Of a stretch of 64,000 nt of DNA, positions 24,530-37,300 are shown one piece after another (position 1 is the first letter of the stretch; each line of letters starts with the position of its first letter). The stretch is taken from the NCBI RefSeq assembly GCF_964204645.1, contig NC_134032.1, forward strand, positions 13,696,275 through 13,760,274, written 5' to 3'. The translations under genes and the position numbers were made by a program. This DNA is from Tubulanus polymorphus (lineage: Eukaryota; Nemertea; Palaeonemertea; Tubulaniformes; Tubulanidae). Under the pieces are notes generated by a model. It was not told the DNA's origin. It did no database searches and saw only the letters and a list, made by a program, of their open reading frames with translations.

Positions 24530-24610
24530 TTCATTATTTTATGCTACGGACGGATTTGATAAACCAGCTTCAGCCGGTTCAGAACTCGGCTGCAAGACTG
24601 AATAAAGAGG
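24530..24610 (+). mobile_element. Fragment of non-LTR retrotransposon RT C-terminus
   Basis: The plus strand encodes LINQLQPVQNSAARL, which matches the conserved (K/R)LQxVQNxAARL motif near the C-terminal end of reverse transcriptase in CR1/L2/Jockey-type LINEs. The flanking codons (RTD before) fit too, but the frame ends soon after and the rest of the element is absent. A short decayed fragment. Confidence 0.5.
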
Positions 24611-25309
24611 CAGAAATAAATATATTCACATCACTCTTTTTTCTAATAACTATATGTATTCTAGATTTTATGATATTGCATAAATAAGGCCTTATTAAAT
24701 TGTGGTCGTTTTACATAAAACAATGTAATTAGTTACTTTATGCAACGGCACGAAAATTGACGGCCATCCTCGGATCAAGGTCTCCTTAATGCCAAATGTT
24801 ATCGTACAAAAATATATGATGGTTTCTATATTTGCCTCTGTTTTGTCAGTGAAATAGTGTTCTCAGTTTTATTTGGTGGCTGTGGTAGTGTTTTCAAAAC
24901 TCATTTCTATAAAAGACAAAACTGTATGTTGCCGTGTGTGTGAATAGTCAAGTTTTTCAAATGCTGCAGGGCCGAGACCCCGGCGGGATAATCGGATGGG
25001 AATGGGATAATCGGAATTTCTTAGGTTCATCCTGGGACTTAGGTCTCATGGGTCCGTTTCCACGTAAGGAAATTAGAATTCTAAATTGTTTTTGTTTGTT
25101 TGAGTGAGGATTACTAATTACTCGGCAGCCGTAGAACCTAAAGTCCAAACTACGTGATTTATTGTTAACAATTTAGTCCGAAAAGCGCGATTTAGTGTAT
25201 AAGAATTCCCAGGGATACCGGAAGCGATCGAATTACGGTTGTTAGGGTAGTGCGTTTCGATTATTGCAATCAAGGATCAGATTCAGTTTTAGTCACAAAT
25301 TCGAGCGAA

Positions 25310-28300
25310 ATGTCGAGAACGTCATCAACTTTCCGCAAGCAGTCGCCTCTTAGGTCTTCCAAATCTGCACAGAAATCATTAGGAGGTCAGTAATTAGTCT
25401 AATCAACAGTTTTAACACACGTTTAAACCCCGTTTCTAAGGAGTACTTGACACAAAACGGGAACCTGCTCGGGCACCTGCTAGCTATACGATTTGACAGA
25501 TCGCGAGAATTCGGGTTAAAAATATTCGATAACTGTCGTTAGAATAGTGGTTGCGATCTGATAGAGCGATTAAAGCGATTAAAATGCCAATAACCAGAGA
25601 GATTTCGCAACCAATCGGGGACAAGAGTCCCGATGTTTTGCAGTGGAAGGAGACTTTAAGGTCGCCTTCCCCGACACCGAAAATGGATCAAAAACTTCGT
25701 TCTTCATCGAGATCTGGTAAGAATTAATTCAAGCTGGCAAATCTTTCACCATCAATAGATTATCACTGCTGTATAAAAAACAATAGTTAAAGAAATTATA
25801 ACAGATTTTGTCGCTATTATACTAACCATGTCACTTTTATAATACAGATAATAGTTTTGCCATCACAAATCTATTTTTCTAATAGATGTCGTAGGCCCTA
25901 TAATAGTAGATTTCTCTTAATTGTTGGGATCATCAGAGGGCCCACATCGATGGACAGGGGATAGCAATTAGGTTTTATTTAATAAAACACATTGCTTTCT
26001 ATTAAGATGCTCTGATGGGTGCATGGGTGTGTCCACTCACTCAAATGATCAGGTCTTTAACAATAAGTTGAAGAAATGGTGACTGACTAAAACTTCCGAG
26101 TTATCCTCATTTTCACTCCCCTCTTCCTCTAGCCTTTTCTCTGCCTCCTGGCCTGCACATTCAAGTTTTTCTCACTCCCTATGGGTCCAGTACCACAATT
26201 AGGCCCTATGGCTTAGTCCAAAAGAAGTCCACAAAGTTGGTCTTAATTGTAAGATTGGCTTAATACTAAGAATGCTCCGCTAATCCATAGCTGTTTGCTG
26301 GTCGTTAAATAGTGCTAGTTGCGTGATCAGTATTTGAGGTGCTGGTTTTCTATATGTGTTTATATTGAAGGTACATATTCCACTGATGTAGGTTTAAGAC
26401 GCAGCAACAGCTTTGGAAGTCTGAAACGCAGCAACAGCAACGGAAATCTGAGAAAATCGGCTGCTTCGTTCAACGGTAGCAGGTCAGTATCGAAAACTGT
26501 TCATCTTTAAATTGTTCCGCAATTAATTTCTTCAAAAATTTTGAAAATTTGTTCTTCTTCAAAGCTGCAGGATTTTCATAGATCAGGGAATTTCGGATTT
26601 ATTTAGCCTATTTTTCCTGCAGGAAATTCTGACTTTTCTTGAAAATCAGGGAATGCGAATATTTGGTGTCTCGTTATTCATGTGGGGAAACTCTTGATAA
26701 AAACAGCCCCTATCTCGTAATTCAATCGGGGAATTTTGGAATCCCTGATCTGTAAGAACCTTGCTTAACCTTTTTTATTCCAAAACCAAAATTTCAAAAA
26801 GAAAAACATCACTTTTTTAAATTTTGTATTATTTGTAGCGGTAAACTGAATAAGTCGATGGAGTTGTCGAACATCGAAGGGGAATACATCAAAAACCTTC
26901 AGAAACAAATCTATTTCCTCGAACTGGAATCAAACTATCTATATCCTTTTACCGATAAACGACTTCACAACTATCTCCACAACCTTACGAAATCTATAAA
27001 ACATCGAAAATATTCACAAGTTTGTTTCCTTGACCGAGAATATCTACGCGGGAACAAGCTCGTAAAGCGACCAGCATGCATCCGATAATGACATCGGAGG
27101 CAGAGAGAATGCTTAGTAAACTCAGAGTAAGTAAATCAACAAGACTTTCCGTGTATATAGAAACTATTCTTCATATGGAAATATTTTTCTGACCTTCCAA
27201 ATTATATACAAACTCTCAGTTATCAAATCATAAAAATTGTGTCCTGTCCAAAAGGATACATGTAATCAATAGCTCAATATTTATTGTACCTTAATGGTTT
27301 TTAGGCTAAAATAAAATGATATCTTGTTTCCTCTAATCGGCCGGTCATTTTGTAAACTGCAATAAAATCAGTTCATTTCCTATAACTGCCGGGTCTGTTA
27401 TCGTAAAGCTTGATCATGATTGAAAAAAAAGTAATGTACAGGTTATAAAGGTGGCCAGCAGTGTCAACTGTTAAGCCCAGCATAAATGAGAAACAAGGTA
27501 TCAATTTCCTTTAGCCTTACTTTGTCATCTTCACCCGTCAAGGGATTCGAACCCACTACGCTAAACCTGTTCGCCGAACCCCTTGACCTCACGAGTCGTT
27601 GGAGTCGTTACTAGCCGACCAGAATCCGGTTGTACCAATCACAGCGTTTGTAACAAACGATTTAAGGCTTCTATTGGGTTTCCCGTTAAATAGACCAATC
27701 AGCGAACGTTTTACTGAACAAGGAAGCATTTCGCAAATCGATATATGACGTCATGCGCAACAGCGCCAGTAATGAAATCACGCTTCGTTAGGCCAGGGGG
27801 CTGGTGGAAGCGAGTTCGGGAGTGATGCCGGTACCTGGCAAGCGAGGATGTACTTTCTGTGAAGAGCTGTGATGAAATTCATCTAGAACAGCGCTATGAG
27901 AAAATAATTTACTCTCACAGGGTCCCTACAACTACTTGAATCCTTGAAAACTCCTTGATTTTTGAATATACTTTTCAAGGTCCTTGAAAATCCTTTAATT
28001 TTGAGAAATATCCATAAACTCCTTGAAACTCCTTAAATTCTGGGAAAGTCCTATTGAAAATTTTCAAAAGGTCCTTTTCAGAAGACAGTGTATTCTATTA
28101 TTCTTCATTGTGTGACTTGTGAGTGAAAGTTGTTTCACTTTGAGATTTAAAACATTTAAACATGTAAAACCAAAACGGCATACACAACAACTGATCAAAA
28201 TTTGAGAAAAACATGGATTTTGTTTTTGAATTTTCGACTTTTTTTCCTTATATATGACCGCGAAAACCTCCTTGAATTTTGAAAATTACTCCTTGAAAAT

Positions 28301-28363
28301 TCCTTGAAAAGTCCTTGAATTCTGGATACCAGGAATTGTAGGAACCTTGTCTCATATATTATT

Positions 28364-28395
<32 letters not shown>

Positions 28396-31300
28396 GTAGA
28401 TTAAATGAAATATACTCATGTCGTATAATTGATTTATGTTCAGACAATGCAGACAGAGTTAGACGGGTTACACCTGGAGAATCAGCGCAAAGAATCGAAC
28501 CTCGATCAGCTCGGAACGGAGAAATACCGTCTGATGGACCGAATCAAAATCGACACGAGCACTTTCGCTAAAGAGCGCCGCCTATTGACCGAGGAGATCA
28601 TCCAATTGAAGAAAGATAATAACGCGTTGGAACGCGAACTATCGCAGAGAGACGCTCAGATCGGTTTGCAACGCGACGAGTTGGAGAAAAACTCGACCGC
28701 GATTCGAGCCTCGGACGAGAGAGTTACTCTACTCCGTAACCAGGTAACAGGCAATAATCATTACTCTACTCCGTAACCAGGTAACAGGCAATAATCAATC
28801 GATGTTACAATGAATCAATTAGCTGTTGATCTGTAGGTTAATTAATTACCCATCAATTAGTCTGTAAATGAAAATCAATTGGATAGCTAATTACTCATCA
28901 ATGAGTGACTAAATGATAATCAATTGTGGATTGCTAATTACTCAATGTTAGTAAGGTGAATTGACCTTGCTTAAGTCGGACAATCTGGCGAAAGTGATCC
29001 AAGTTAAGTGAAAGTTTTGTTTAAGAAACGAAAGAAAAATGTCAGGAAGTCGGAAAATAATTTTGTTTTGTCTGAATAAGTCAAAAGTCAAAGTTGGCCA
29101 TATCTGAGTTAGGTGAGATTTACTGTATGTGAAATTATATTGTGAATGTCAATTATAATTGTGCATATTTATTCGTAGCTGGATCAAAGAATCGAACAAC
29201 ACAAAATGACGCAGTTAGCTTTAGAAGAGAAGAGAGCGGAATGTTTGAGAGTCGAAGCTCAACTGCGAGAAATAGAGGAGAAATACTACAGCAGTAGTTC
29301 AGCGTTAGCCGATAAAGCTACGAAAGATCTGAGGGTAAGCGATGAATCTCTTGTCCCACCCCATTAGAATTTCATACACACCGCTGCCAACCTCTGCATT
29401 CGGCAACGAATTGAATCGGTAACATTTGAATGAAATATGTTTGAATTATCAGAAATGAAAGTTATGATAACCATTGAAGAAACACTATTCCGTGTTGTAA
29501 CGATATAGTAGAGAATCCCACACTGATAAAACGAAAGCCTATAACCTAATAGTCATCTTGATGACAATGAGGTTATAGTCGAAACGTCAAATGAATAAAA
29601 ACACATCAGCTATATAGGAAACATTTTTCGGACTTCATCTTTCGTTTCATCAGTGTGGGATTCTCTACTATAGAAAGTTATGATCTTCGGTTACATATTT
29701 CTCATTTCCTACACATCAAACGTCTGAATCACATCAGTATTTTTTGGGACAAAATACTGAAAATCAGGAACAGTTGGCAGCTGCGCATACCCGGTACTCC
29801 CTCGGCAGTGCACTGGTCCACTAGGGCAGAGTTAGTCTCATGATGTCATCAGGTTCAAATCCCTGTGAGGAAGGATCTGTCTATGAAGGCAGAGTCTCAT
29901 GACGTCCCTATAAAGGAGGTTATATTGACTAGAACAGTCTCAATATGTCATCAGGTTTGAATCCCTGCTGAGGGAGGATGTGTCTACTAGGGGCAGCAGT
30001 TTGTACTGTGACAGAATCTCACGATGTCATCAGGTTTGAATCCCTGCTGAGGGAGGATGTGTCTACTAGGGGCAGTTTGTACTGTGACAGAATCTCACGA
30101 TGTCATCAGGTTTGAATCCCTGTTGAGGGAGGATGTGTCTACTAGGGGCAGCGGTTTGTACTGTGACAGAATCTCACGATGTCATCAGGTTTGAATCCCT
30201 GCTGAGGGAGGATGTGTCTACTAGGGGCAGTTTGTACTGTGACAGAATCTCACGATGTCATCAGGTTTGAATCCCTGCTGAGGAAGGATGTGCAGGGGTT
30301 TGTACTCGGGGCCTATTCTTGCGATGTCATCGGGTTAAAAATATCGAAATTCTAAATTGTCTAATTTTTCGACAGGACGAAATTCGAATGTTGCGACAGA
30401 AAATGAAGGAGACAGAAATGGCAGCCGATCAGGATCGGTATCTACGCACTAAACTGACCGATGACAGCAGCCATCTTGTACAAGAGAACGCTTTACTGAA
30501 TCAACAAGTTATCGAACTAACTCGAACTATCGATCGCGTAAGAATCTGGGAAAAACTTTTTTTCAAATCACAAAGTTAGGCGAAATCTCTTAATTTAAGA
30601 TTTGAGATGTCATTTATTTGACGAGATCGATGAAATTTGAATGATTTATTTCGATCTGATTCGATATTTTGTAGGAGCGTGATTTGAGAGAGAGTCAGGA
30701 GACTCGACGCAGCGCCGATTTCACCGAGTTATTGTCGGCTAAAGACGGTCAGAAACATTTACAACTGGAGATGAATCAAATGAGGGACGAGTTACAACGC
30801 GAACGAGAACTCAGTAAACACTACCGAGAACAGGTACGTAAGGTCGCGTGGAGCTCAAAACCTTTTATACCGACTAAAAGCTGCTACAGGGTCCCTATAG
30901 ATCGGTCATTCCTGGATATAAGGAGTCCCTACAGATCGGTCATTCCTGGATATAAGAAGTCCCTACAAATCGGTCATTCCTGGATATAAGGAGTCCCTAC
31001 AGATCGGTCATTCCTGGATATAAGAAGTCCCTACAGATCGGTCATTCCTGGATATAAGGAGTCCCTACAGATCGGTCATTCCTGGATATAAGGAGTCCCT
31101 ACAGATCGGTCATTCCTGGATATAAGGAGTCCCTACAGATCGGTCATTCCTGGATATAAGGAGTCCCTACAGATCGGTCATTCCTGGATATAAGGAGTCC
31201 CTACAGATCGGTCATTCCTGGATATAAGGAGTCCCTACAGATCGGTCATTCCTGGATATAAGGAGTTAACAAGCAGGGTCCCTATAGATCGGTCATTTCT

Positions 31301-32850
31301 GGATATAAGTTTTCAAAGAGAAAATTTCAAATCACTTTCATATCCCGATTACAGCAGACTCCTGAATCAGTACGGTTTATCTCGGTAGACTGATAATTCG
31401 GTGGTTTTGTAAGCAGATTTTTATCCTATACACTACTTGAATTCAGTTTCTAATTCGGTAACTGTCTGATTTGGTTTAAATGGATATACTCGATCTTCTA
31501 ATTCCCTATTTATATATCTTTCCAAATCACTTTCATATTCCTATTACTGTAGACTCCTCTCAGTAAACCATTAATTCAGTGGTTTTGTAAGCGGATTTTA
31601 TACACCCGACTTGAACTCATTCTGTTTCTTATTTGGTAACTGCCTGATTTGGTTCAAAAGAATAGACTCGTTCCTCAGCGTCTAATTCCTTATTTATATA
31701 TCTTGCGAAGTGCAGCTCTACAGAAAAATATTATCACACCTGCTTTGCAGCTATATTTATAACGATATCATTTTCTAGTTGGCGAAACAGGAACATTTAT
31801 CGACGTCGACCGAATTGAACGCATCGACGACTCGATCCCGTCTGAACGAAATCGAGGCTCTACATCAGAACGCTGAAACCGAGAATACTCAGCTACGCAG
31901 AGATAAAATGTTGTTGGTCGATCATGTTGCCGATTTACAAAAACAGGTACAGCGCCATCTATAGTCTATAAATGACATCCCCTACATTACCGGTACATCA
32001 TCCCTGTTCTTGTAAATGCATGACAGCGCCCTCTGTTGTCTGATGAATTTAATTCAGCACCCTCTGCTGTCCCCCAAATACAACATAACCCTGTATTTTC
32101 TTCTAAATGTGCTAAAGCGCCCTCTGTTGTCCCCCAAAATACAACAGATAACCTTGTATTTTCTTCTAAATGTGCTAAAGTGCCCTCTGCTGTCCCCCAA
32201 ATACAACATAACCCTGTATTTTCTTCTAAATGTGCTAAAGTGCCCTCTGTTGTCCCCTAAAATACAACAGATAACCATGTATTTTCTTCTAAATGTGCTA
32301 AAGTGCCCTCTGTTGTCCCCTAAATACAACATAACCCTGTATTTTCTTCTAAATGTGCTAAAGTGCCCTCTGTTGTCCCCTAAAATACAACAGATAACCT
32401 TGTATTTTCTTCTAAATGTGCTAAAGTGCCCTCTGTTGTCCCCCAAATACAACATAACCCTGTATTTTGTTCTAAATGTGCTAAAGTGCCCTCTGTTGTC
32501 CCCTAAAATACAACATAACCCTGTATTTTGTTCTAAATGTGCTAAAGTGCCCTCTGTTGTCCCCTAAAATACAACAGATAACCTTGTATTTGTTCTAAAT
32601 GTGCTAAAGCGCCCTCTGTTGTTGTTTTTTATAGATAAGAGATAAAGACGATGAAGTGTTGAAACTGAGAGCGATGTGCGGCACTGTCAGTCATCGGTTG
32701 GAAGATTTAGATCATCTCCAAACGCTCGATAACATCCGTCAATCACAGAAATGGGAGGAGTTTGAGAAATTAGCCGATACGATGAGATCATTGTCGCATT
32801 CGATGGCACTCGCGTCGAGTCCGAGACCAGCGAAATATGCAGAGTATTAA
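25310..32850 (+). CDS. Coiled-coil protein, about 537 residues, ~10 exons
   Basis: Exons by splice signals and phase: 25310-25385, 26392-26482, 26839-27126, 28444-28743, 29179-29334, 30376-30537, 30675-30833, 31779-31946, 32635-32850 (TAA). From 28444 on, every exon is a whole number of codons. A further segment 25576-25716 (with its own ATG at 25584, ending at GTAAGAA) ends in the same phase as exon 1 and is either an in-frame cassette or an alternative first exon. The N-terminus is Ser/Arg/Lys-rich with two RRSNSFGSLK-like repeats (RRSNS, KRSNS). Then comes EYIKNLQKQIYFLELESNYL, and after that nearly all of the protein is heptad-type coiled coil rich in Glu, Arg, Leu and Gln. The C-terminus is LSHSMALASSPRPAKYAEY. 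No enzyme domain. Such proteins are often centrosomal, ciliary or cytoskeletal, but I do not recognise the family. Exon 26839-27126 changes frame near 27050. Confidence 0.85.
27046..27053 (+). other. Apparent 2-nt frameshift in a coiled-coil exon
   Basis: Exon 26839-27126 enters in the frame of SGKLNKSMELS and FLELESNYL but must leave in another frame (REQARKATSMHPIMTSEAER) to join the next exon in phase. The shift falls at CTACGCGGGAACAAG: with two bases fewer it would read through as one protein. It may be an assembly error, a polymorphism, or a real lesion. Confidence 0.7.
27535..27855 (-). mobile_element. tRNA-like SINE or related element
   Basis: On the minus strand the lower end carries GGGTTCGAATCCC, a perfect pol III B-box, preceded by a tRNA-like GCGAACAGGTTTAGCG segment. 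The other end has CCTGGCAAGCGAGGATG, which also forms both ends of the palindrome at 46458-46557. It lies in the intron of the coiled-coil gene. Precise ends are not certain. Confidence 0.45.
27915..28352. mobile_element. Foldback element, CCTTGAAAA family
   Basis: Starts AGGGTCCCTACAACTAC and ends GGATACCAGGAATTGTAGGAACC, whose reverse complement gives GGTTCCTACAATTCCTGG, so the ends are inverted repeats. Internally CTCCTTGAAAAT and GTCCTTGAA words recur in both halves. Related copies are at 62855-63470 and, as amplified end fragments, at 30880-31310 and 36786-37400. Intron of the coiled-coil gene. Confidence 0.65.
28362..28396. repeat. (ATT)n microsatellite
   Basis: An uninterrupted run of ATT/TTA triplets just upstream of the branch/acceptor region of the exon at 28444. 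Confidence 0.9.
29505..29672. mobile_element. Short element with 30-bp inverted ends
   Basis: TAGTAGAGAATCCCACACTG at the left and its reverse complement CAGTGTGGGATTCTCTACTA at the right bound about 166 bases. The inside has CATCTTGATGACAATGAGG and TAGTCGAAACGTC, an arrangement like the CTGATGA-hairpin-GAAAC motif at 49780, and a hairpin (CTATAACCT / AGGTTATAG). Intron of the coiled-coil gene. Confidence 0.65.
29810..30300 (+). repeat. Tandem repeat, ~93-99 bp, tRNA-like unit
   Basis: About four to five units with TCACGATGTCATCAGGTTTG and AATCCCTGCTGAGGGAGGAT. The first unit is preceded by GCACTGGTCCACTAGGGCAG, which resembles an A box, and each unit holds GGTTTGAATCCCT, like a B box, so the array probably grew from the head of a tRNA-derived SINE. 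Intron of the coiled-coil gene. Confidence 0.8.
30880..31310 (+). repeat. 34-bp minisatellite (ATCGGTCATTCCTGGATATA)
   Basis: Eleven or more nearly perfect units of GTCCCTACAGATCGGTCATT plus CCTGGATATAAGGA, directly after the donor of exon 30675-30833. The same unit makes the intronic array of ECHDC3 at 36786-37400 and occurs once, reversed, near 63428-63460. Confidence 0.95.
32040..32625 (+). repeat. ~62/65-bp minisatellite in last intron
   Basis: About nine units of GTGCTAAAGTGCCCTCTGTT, GTCCCCTAAAATACAACA and TAACCCTGTATTTTCTTC, alternating between a longer form with CAGATAACC and a shorter one with ATAACCC. The array runs almost up to the acceptor of the final coding exon (32635). Long frames through it on both strands are repeat artefacts. 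Confidence 0.95.
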
Positions 32851-33121
32851 TTACCAATAATAGGTGGCGTTAGTAGGTAAACCTACAGGGGTTTTATATT
32901 TACGAATTACAATCTATTTTTATCATTAGATTTTGAGGTTTTAGAAAATATAGAAATTTAATCTTAAAATATTAAGAAAATTGTATAGAATTTGAAAGGT
33001 GTTAATGTTTATTGTATTAAAACAGGGGCCACAGTTTCATAGACTTATATCGCGTGAATCATTTTGAAAATAAATTCAGCCGATAATTAGGCCAACTGGA
33101 TTCAATTTGGTCCCCTTGCCT

Positions 33122-33220
33122 GTTTAGGTCTGGTTTCACAAAAATGATTAATGCCTTGAATCAATTATCAACAGTTGAAACTTTTTTTTTGTGAAACTGG
33201 ACGCAGACCACTCTCACAAT
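33122..33220. mobile_element. Small palindromic element (GTTTCACAAAA ends)
   Basis: TCTGGTTTCACAAAAATG at the left and TTTTTTGTGAAACTGGACG at the right are inverted copies around a short centre. It belongs in style with the other CAGTT-ended palindromes listed below. Confidence 0.6.
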
Positions 33221-33786
33221 TCGAGGTGAAAATTTGGCTAGGGTCGAAACCGTCAAATTGAACAGGAAACTGCGGTCCTTATGTTTATAACGTTGTTTTT
33301 GTTGGTGCTTGTTTTATTGTAACCCGTCCAACTGTTAAGTAGTAACCAGTCCAATTTATTATTTACCATCCAGTTTTAATAAAAATATATAATTATCTGT
33401 TTATATCGATACATAGCTTGTCTTCTATGTAGTATATTGTATTAGTTTTATTGAAATCTATATCGAATCTTTACATCCTTTTAAACAGCTGAAAAATTTA
33501 TTTATTTCAAAGTGGATGCTATTTTACTTGAGAGTCAAAAATATGACGTCAAAATTTGTTCGATTGAGAATTTAAATAAATTATTTGAATCGTGAATTTA
33601 TTTCTTTGTAATCGTGGATATTATTCATATTAATATAGATTTATATTTTACGATAAAAAAAATTGTTGTTTCAAGAAGTTGTTTTTGGTCTTTGGAGAGG
33701 AAAAATATGTTCAACGTTTCAACGAAACGGCTCCGACTGAAGACATCTACAGAAATTTGAACTTTTGGTGTCTTGTTTTTACTCAT

Positions 33787-33956
33787 TAGGGATCATTCAT
33801 TTATTACGTACGCATAAAATTTGAATTTTTCCAACCCCCCTCCCCTCTGTACGCAAAATCGGCCATTCTTTCATATTCATTAAGCATTACAATACGCAAT
33901 TGCACTTAACCCTACCCCTCCCCTAATGCATACGTAATATATAAATGATCCCTTAG
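33787..33956. mobile_element. MITE with TTA target-site duplication
   Basis: GGGATCATTCATTTATTACG at the left and CGTAATATATAAATGATCCC at the right are inverted copies of about 25 bases, and both ends are flanked by TTA. A 3-bp TTA duplication is typical of PIF/Harbinger elements; that class call is inference because there is no transposase. It lies between the 3' ends of the coiled-coil gene and ECHDC3. Confidence 0.75.
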
Positions 33957-34321
33957 TGGATAAGAAACAGCCCCCACTGAAGATATCTTACAATTTAATC
34001 AGGGAATATTTGGTCATCGACGGTCAGAGAATTATCAGGGAAACTGCATTCTCTATTCTGTAAGAACCATGAGTATATATGGCACCAGTCACGAGGAGAC
34101 GAGCAACAACAACAGAAAATAAAAGTGCTTTTGATTCCTTTTATTCTTTGCATGATTCATTGTTAATATCATGATCAAGATCACTTTCGATCATCGCGAT
34201 TAAAAAAAATATTCCACTAAAACGAGTCCCTGGCAAATACGCACCAGATTATAGTTTATCACAGAACTAACTACACGCGCGAGGGGTGTTTATTCTCCCA
34301 AATAAACACCAGAGGGCGCTA

Positions 34322-37300
34322 TTACGATACAGTCTCGGGTCCGTGAGTCCAGTTCGGAGGTCGTTTCTCTAAGAAAGCTTTGATTCCTTCCTGACCATCT
34401 TTCAAGGACAGATTCGAAACCATAACTTGCTCAGCAGTTCTATAGAAAATATGATTTTTTAGATTTTAACAACGACCGACGGGCGGGAAGAGGGCAGGAG
34501 TAGGAGAGGGGTTTACCTGTAAGCTGATTCCCGATCGAGTCCGACCTGGGAGTAGAATGTAGCTTTACCCAACGCGACGACCATTCGACTCGTTTCACAA
34601 ATACGATCGGCGATTTTCATCGTCTGAAATATCGTGAAAAATATCCATTTATCGCAAATGAATAAAATATCAACGACTTCTGTAATATCAATATTCGTAT
34701 TTCACATATACCTCTGCATCTAATCTATCATTAGGGACGACTTTGTTGACCAAACCATGAATTAAAGCTTCTAAAAAAGAATTTCAACAATTTCGTCATC
34801 ATTAAAGTCTAATGATGAGCGGTAAATGGCGCAAGTTCGATTTAATACCAACCCTGAGCTGTAATCGGTGTACCGGTCAGTAACATCTCCATGGCAACCT
34901 TACGCGGTACAGCGCGAGCGATGGCGACACCTGGCGTCGAACAGAATAAACCGATATTCACTCTTAAAAAAAAAAAACAGAAAAAAAGCGCTACTGTACA
35001 AAACCGCTGAAATAAATACTACAGGACTAAACTAAACATGGCAATTCAGAGGCGTAGTGTTGCAGAGATATGTGACTCTTAAGACCAAAAGTGGTCTTAA
35101 CTTAATCGGGTCTTAACTTTTTAGATTGTTTATAGAACCAAAATGAACTTAGACTGGTCTTAAGTTGTTAGATTTGTTAGGATTAAGATGAGCCTAGACT
35201 GGGCTTAAGTTAAAGGATTAAGATGAGCTTTAAACTGGCCTTAAATCTTAAAACCATGACTGCATGCCCTCGACTGAATTTCGGACTATATCTTCGGAAG
35301 GATTTCGGGGTAGTAGTGTCTACGACAGCCACTGGGGGTCGCTAGTGTGAATACTAACCCCGGAGTCGCGAATTGAGCTGATTCCGAAACGACGGCCAAA
35401 TCACAACTAGCGACGAGTTGACAACCGGCGGCTGTGGCTAAACCACGTACCTGAGCTATAACTGGAACCGTCACATCCTGTCAATAGATGAACATAAAAT
35501 ACAACACTATCGGTCTTCTAAACACCCTCCCCCTAATCACCACCCCCTAATGAATCATGAATCATGGCAGAATACCTGGACTAACTTCATTAATTCCGTA
35601 CATCTCTGAAACAATTTCACGTGGAATCCTTTCCCTGATTCTGAAGTCTGAAAATAATTTTTTTTTAAATATATCATATTGAATATCAACCTCCAGGGTT
35701 CTATCTAAGGAATGAAAGCCACTTGCCCGGGGGCAAGCATATCTGGAATTTCGCTTGCCCCCTCCAAAAGCCACTTGCCCTTCACAGGCAGTCCGATTGG
35801 TGGCACTATCATCCGTTGTATCAAGTGGGGAAAAGGCTTTGTGACAACTTTTGCACGACTAGCCCTGCGGACAAGTGATAATGATTACCTACTTGCCCTG
35901 ATGAGAATATACTTGTCCCGGGCGATCGGACAAGTGCTTAGATCGGACCCAGGCCTCAGTCAAGCATGTAAAGGGCAGAGCAAGAGACTAGGAAAAGTAT
36001 ATCGCTTTAAGGATGCATTCTAGGGTGGCTATTTCAACATAATTTCGAAACATCTCTTCAAAATTGAGGTCTGTTTAGACATAAATCACCCGTCCATTTA
36101 TTAATCAAGGGAGCACATGAAATTTCAAAGTTGTGATAGACGTCTCAAAAGATCTATCGCCAGACCTGAGTACCTGATATCTCTAATTTGGGAAATTTTC
36201 ACCAAAATTGAGACTCAAATAGTTGTTTGATTGAAAATGAACCGATGAAATAAAAACCCGACCGATTTCGAGAGTAGGACACATATTAGTACAATATCCA
36301 TACTCAAACGTGGTAAACAGATAATAAGATAAAAACCCACAATGCACTAGTTACACCTGAAGATGATGTCTAGGGTGTCTATTTTATATTCTAGATTTTT
36401 TGAATAAATAAATTCTCGATTCTAAAATTCTTTTAACTTGCACATAGTGAGTTTTTATCTTAGTACACACAAATTATGATATTTTGGGGGAAGTTGGGCT
36501 GTTAAAATTAAACTACTCTTGAATAGCAGTTGTACTGGCGTCTGCTTTGCTAGATCCCCGGCCCTAAATCTCGGATATCTCAAATATTTACGATTACCAA
36601 TTCTCTGAGATCGTGCCCCGATGAAAAAACATTCTCTTCAGCTTTGATAATGATCACTCTCAATTCCTCGCTGTCCATATTCTTCCGTATGTCGGCGATT
36701 AACGCCTCGATCATCGCTATCGACAACGCGTTCCTAAAATACAACAATACCATCCATCAATCAACCAACAAGATCATTGTCTGTGCAGATCGGTCATTCC
36801 TGGATATAAGGAGTTTACAAGCAGGGTCCCTACAGATCGGTCATTCCTGGATATAAGGAGTTTACAAGCAGGGCCCCTACAGAACGGTCATTCCTGGATA
36901 TAAGGAGTTTACAAGCAGGGCCCCTACAGATCGGTCATTCCTGGATACAAGGAATTTTCAAGCCAGGTCCCTATAGATCGGTCAATCCTGGATATAAGGA
37001 GTCCCTACAGATCGGTCATTCCTGGATATAAGGAGTTTTCAAGTCAGGTCCCTATAGATCGGTCATTCCTGGATATAAGGAGTTTTCAAGCCAGGTCCCT
37101 ATAGATCGGTCAATCCTGGATATAAGTTGTCCCTACAGATCGGTCATTCCTGGATATAAGGAGTCCCTACAGATCGGTCATTCCTGGATATAAGGAGTTT
37201 TCAAGTCAGGTCCCTATAGATCGGTCATTCCTGGATATAAGGAGTTTTCAAGCCAGGTCCCTATAGATCGGTCAATCCTGGATATAAGTTGTCCCTACAG

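Noticed and set aside
30880-31310. Regular repeats that could suggest a CRISPR array
   Set aside because: Units are contiguous with no variable spacers and lie in a eukaryotic intron.
32016-32567. 183-codon plus-strand frame (and minus-strand counterpart) with KCPLLSP repeats
   Set aside because: Entirely minisatellite between two well-defined exons of the coiled-coil gene.
35712-36023. 103-codon plus-strand frame
   Set aside because: Inside an ECHDC3 intron and made of the dispersed CACTTGCCC element.
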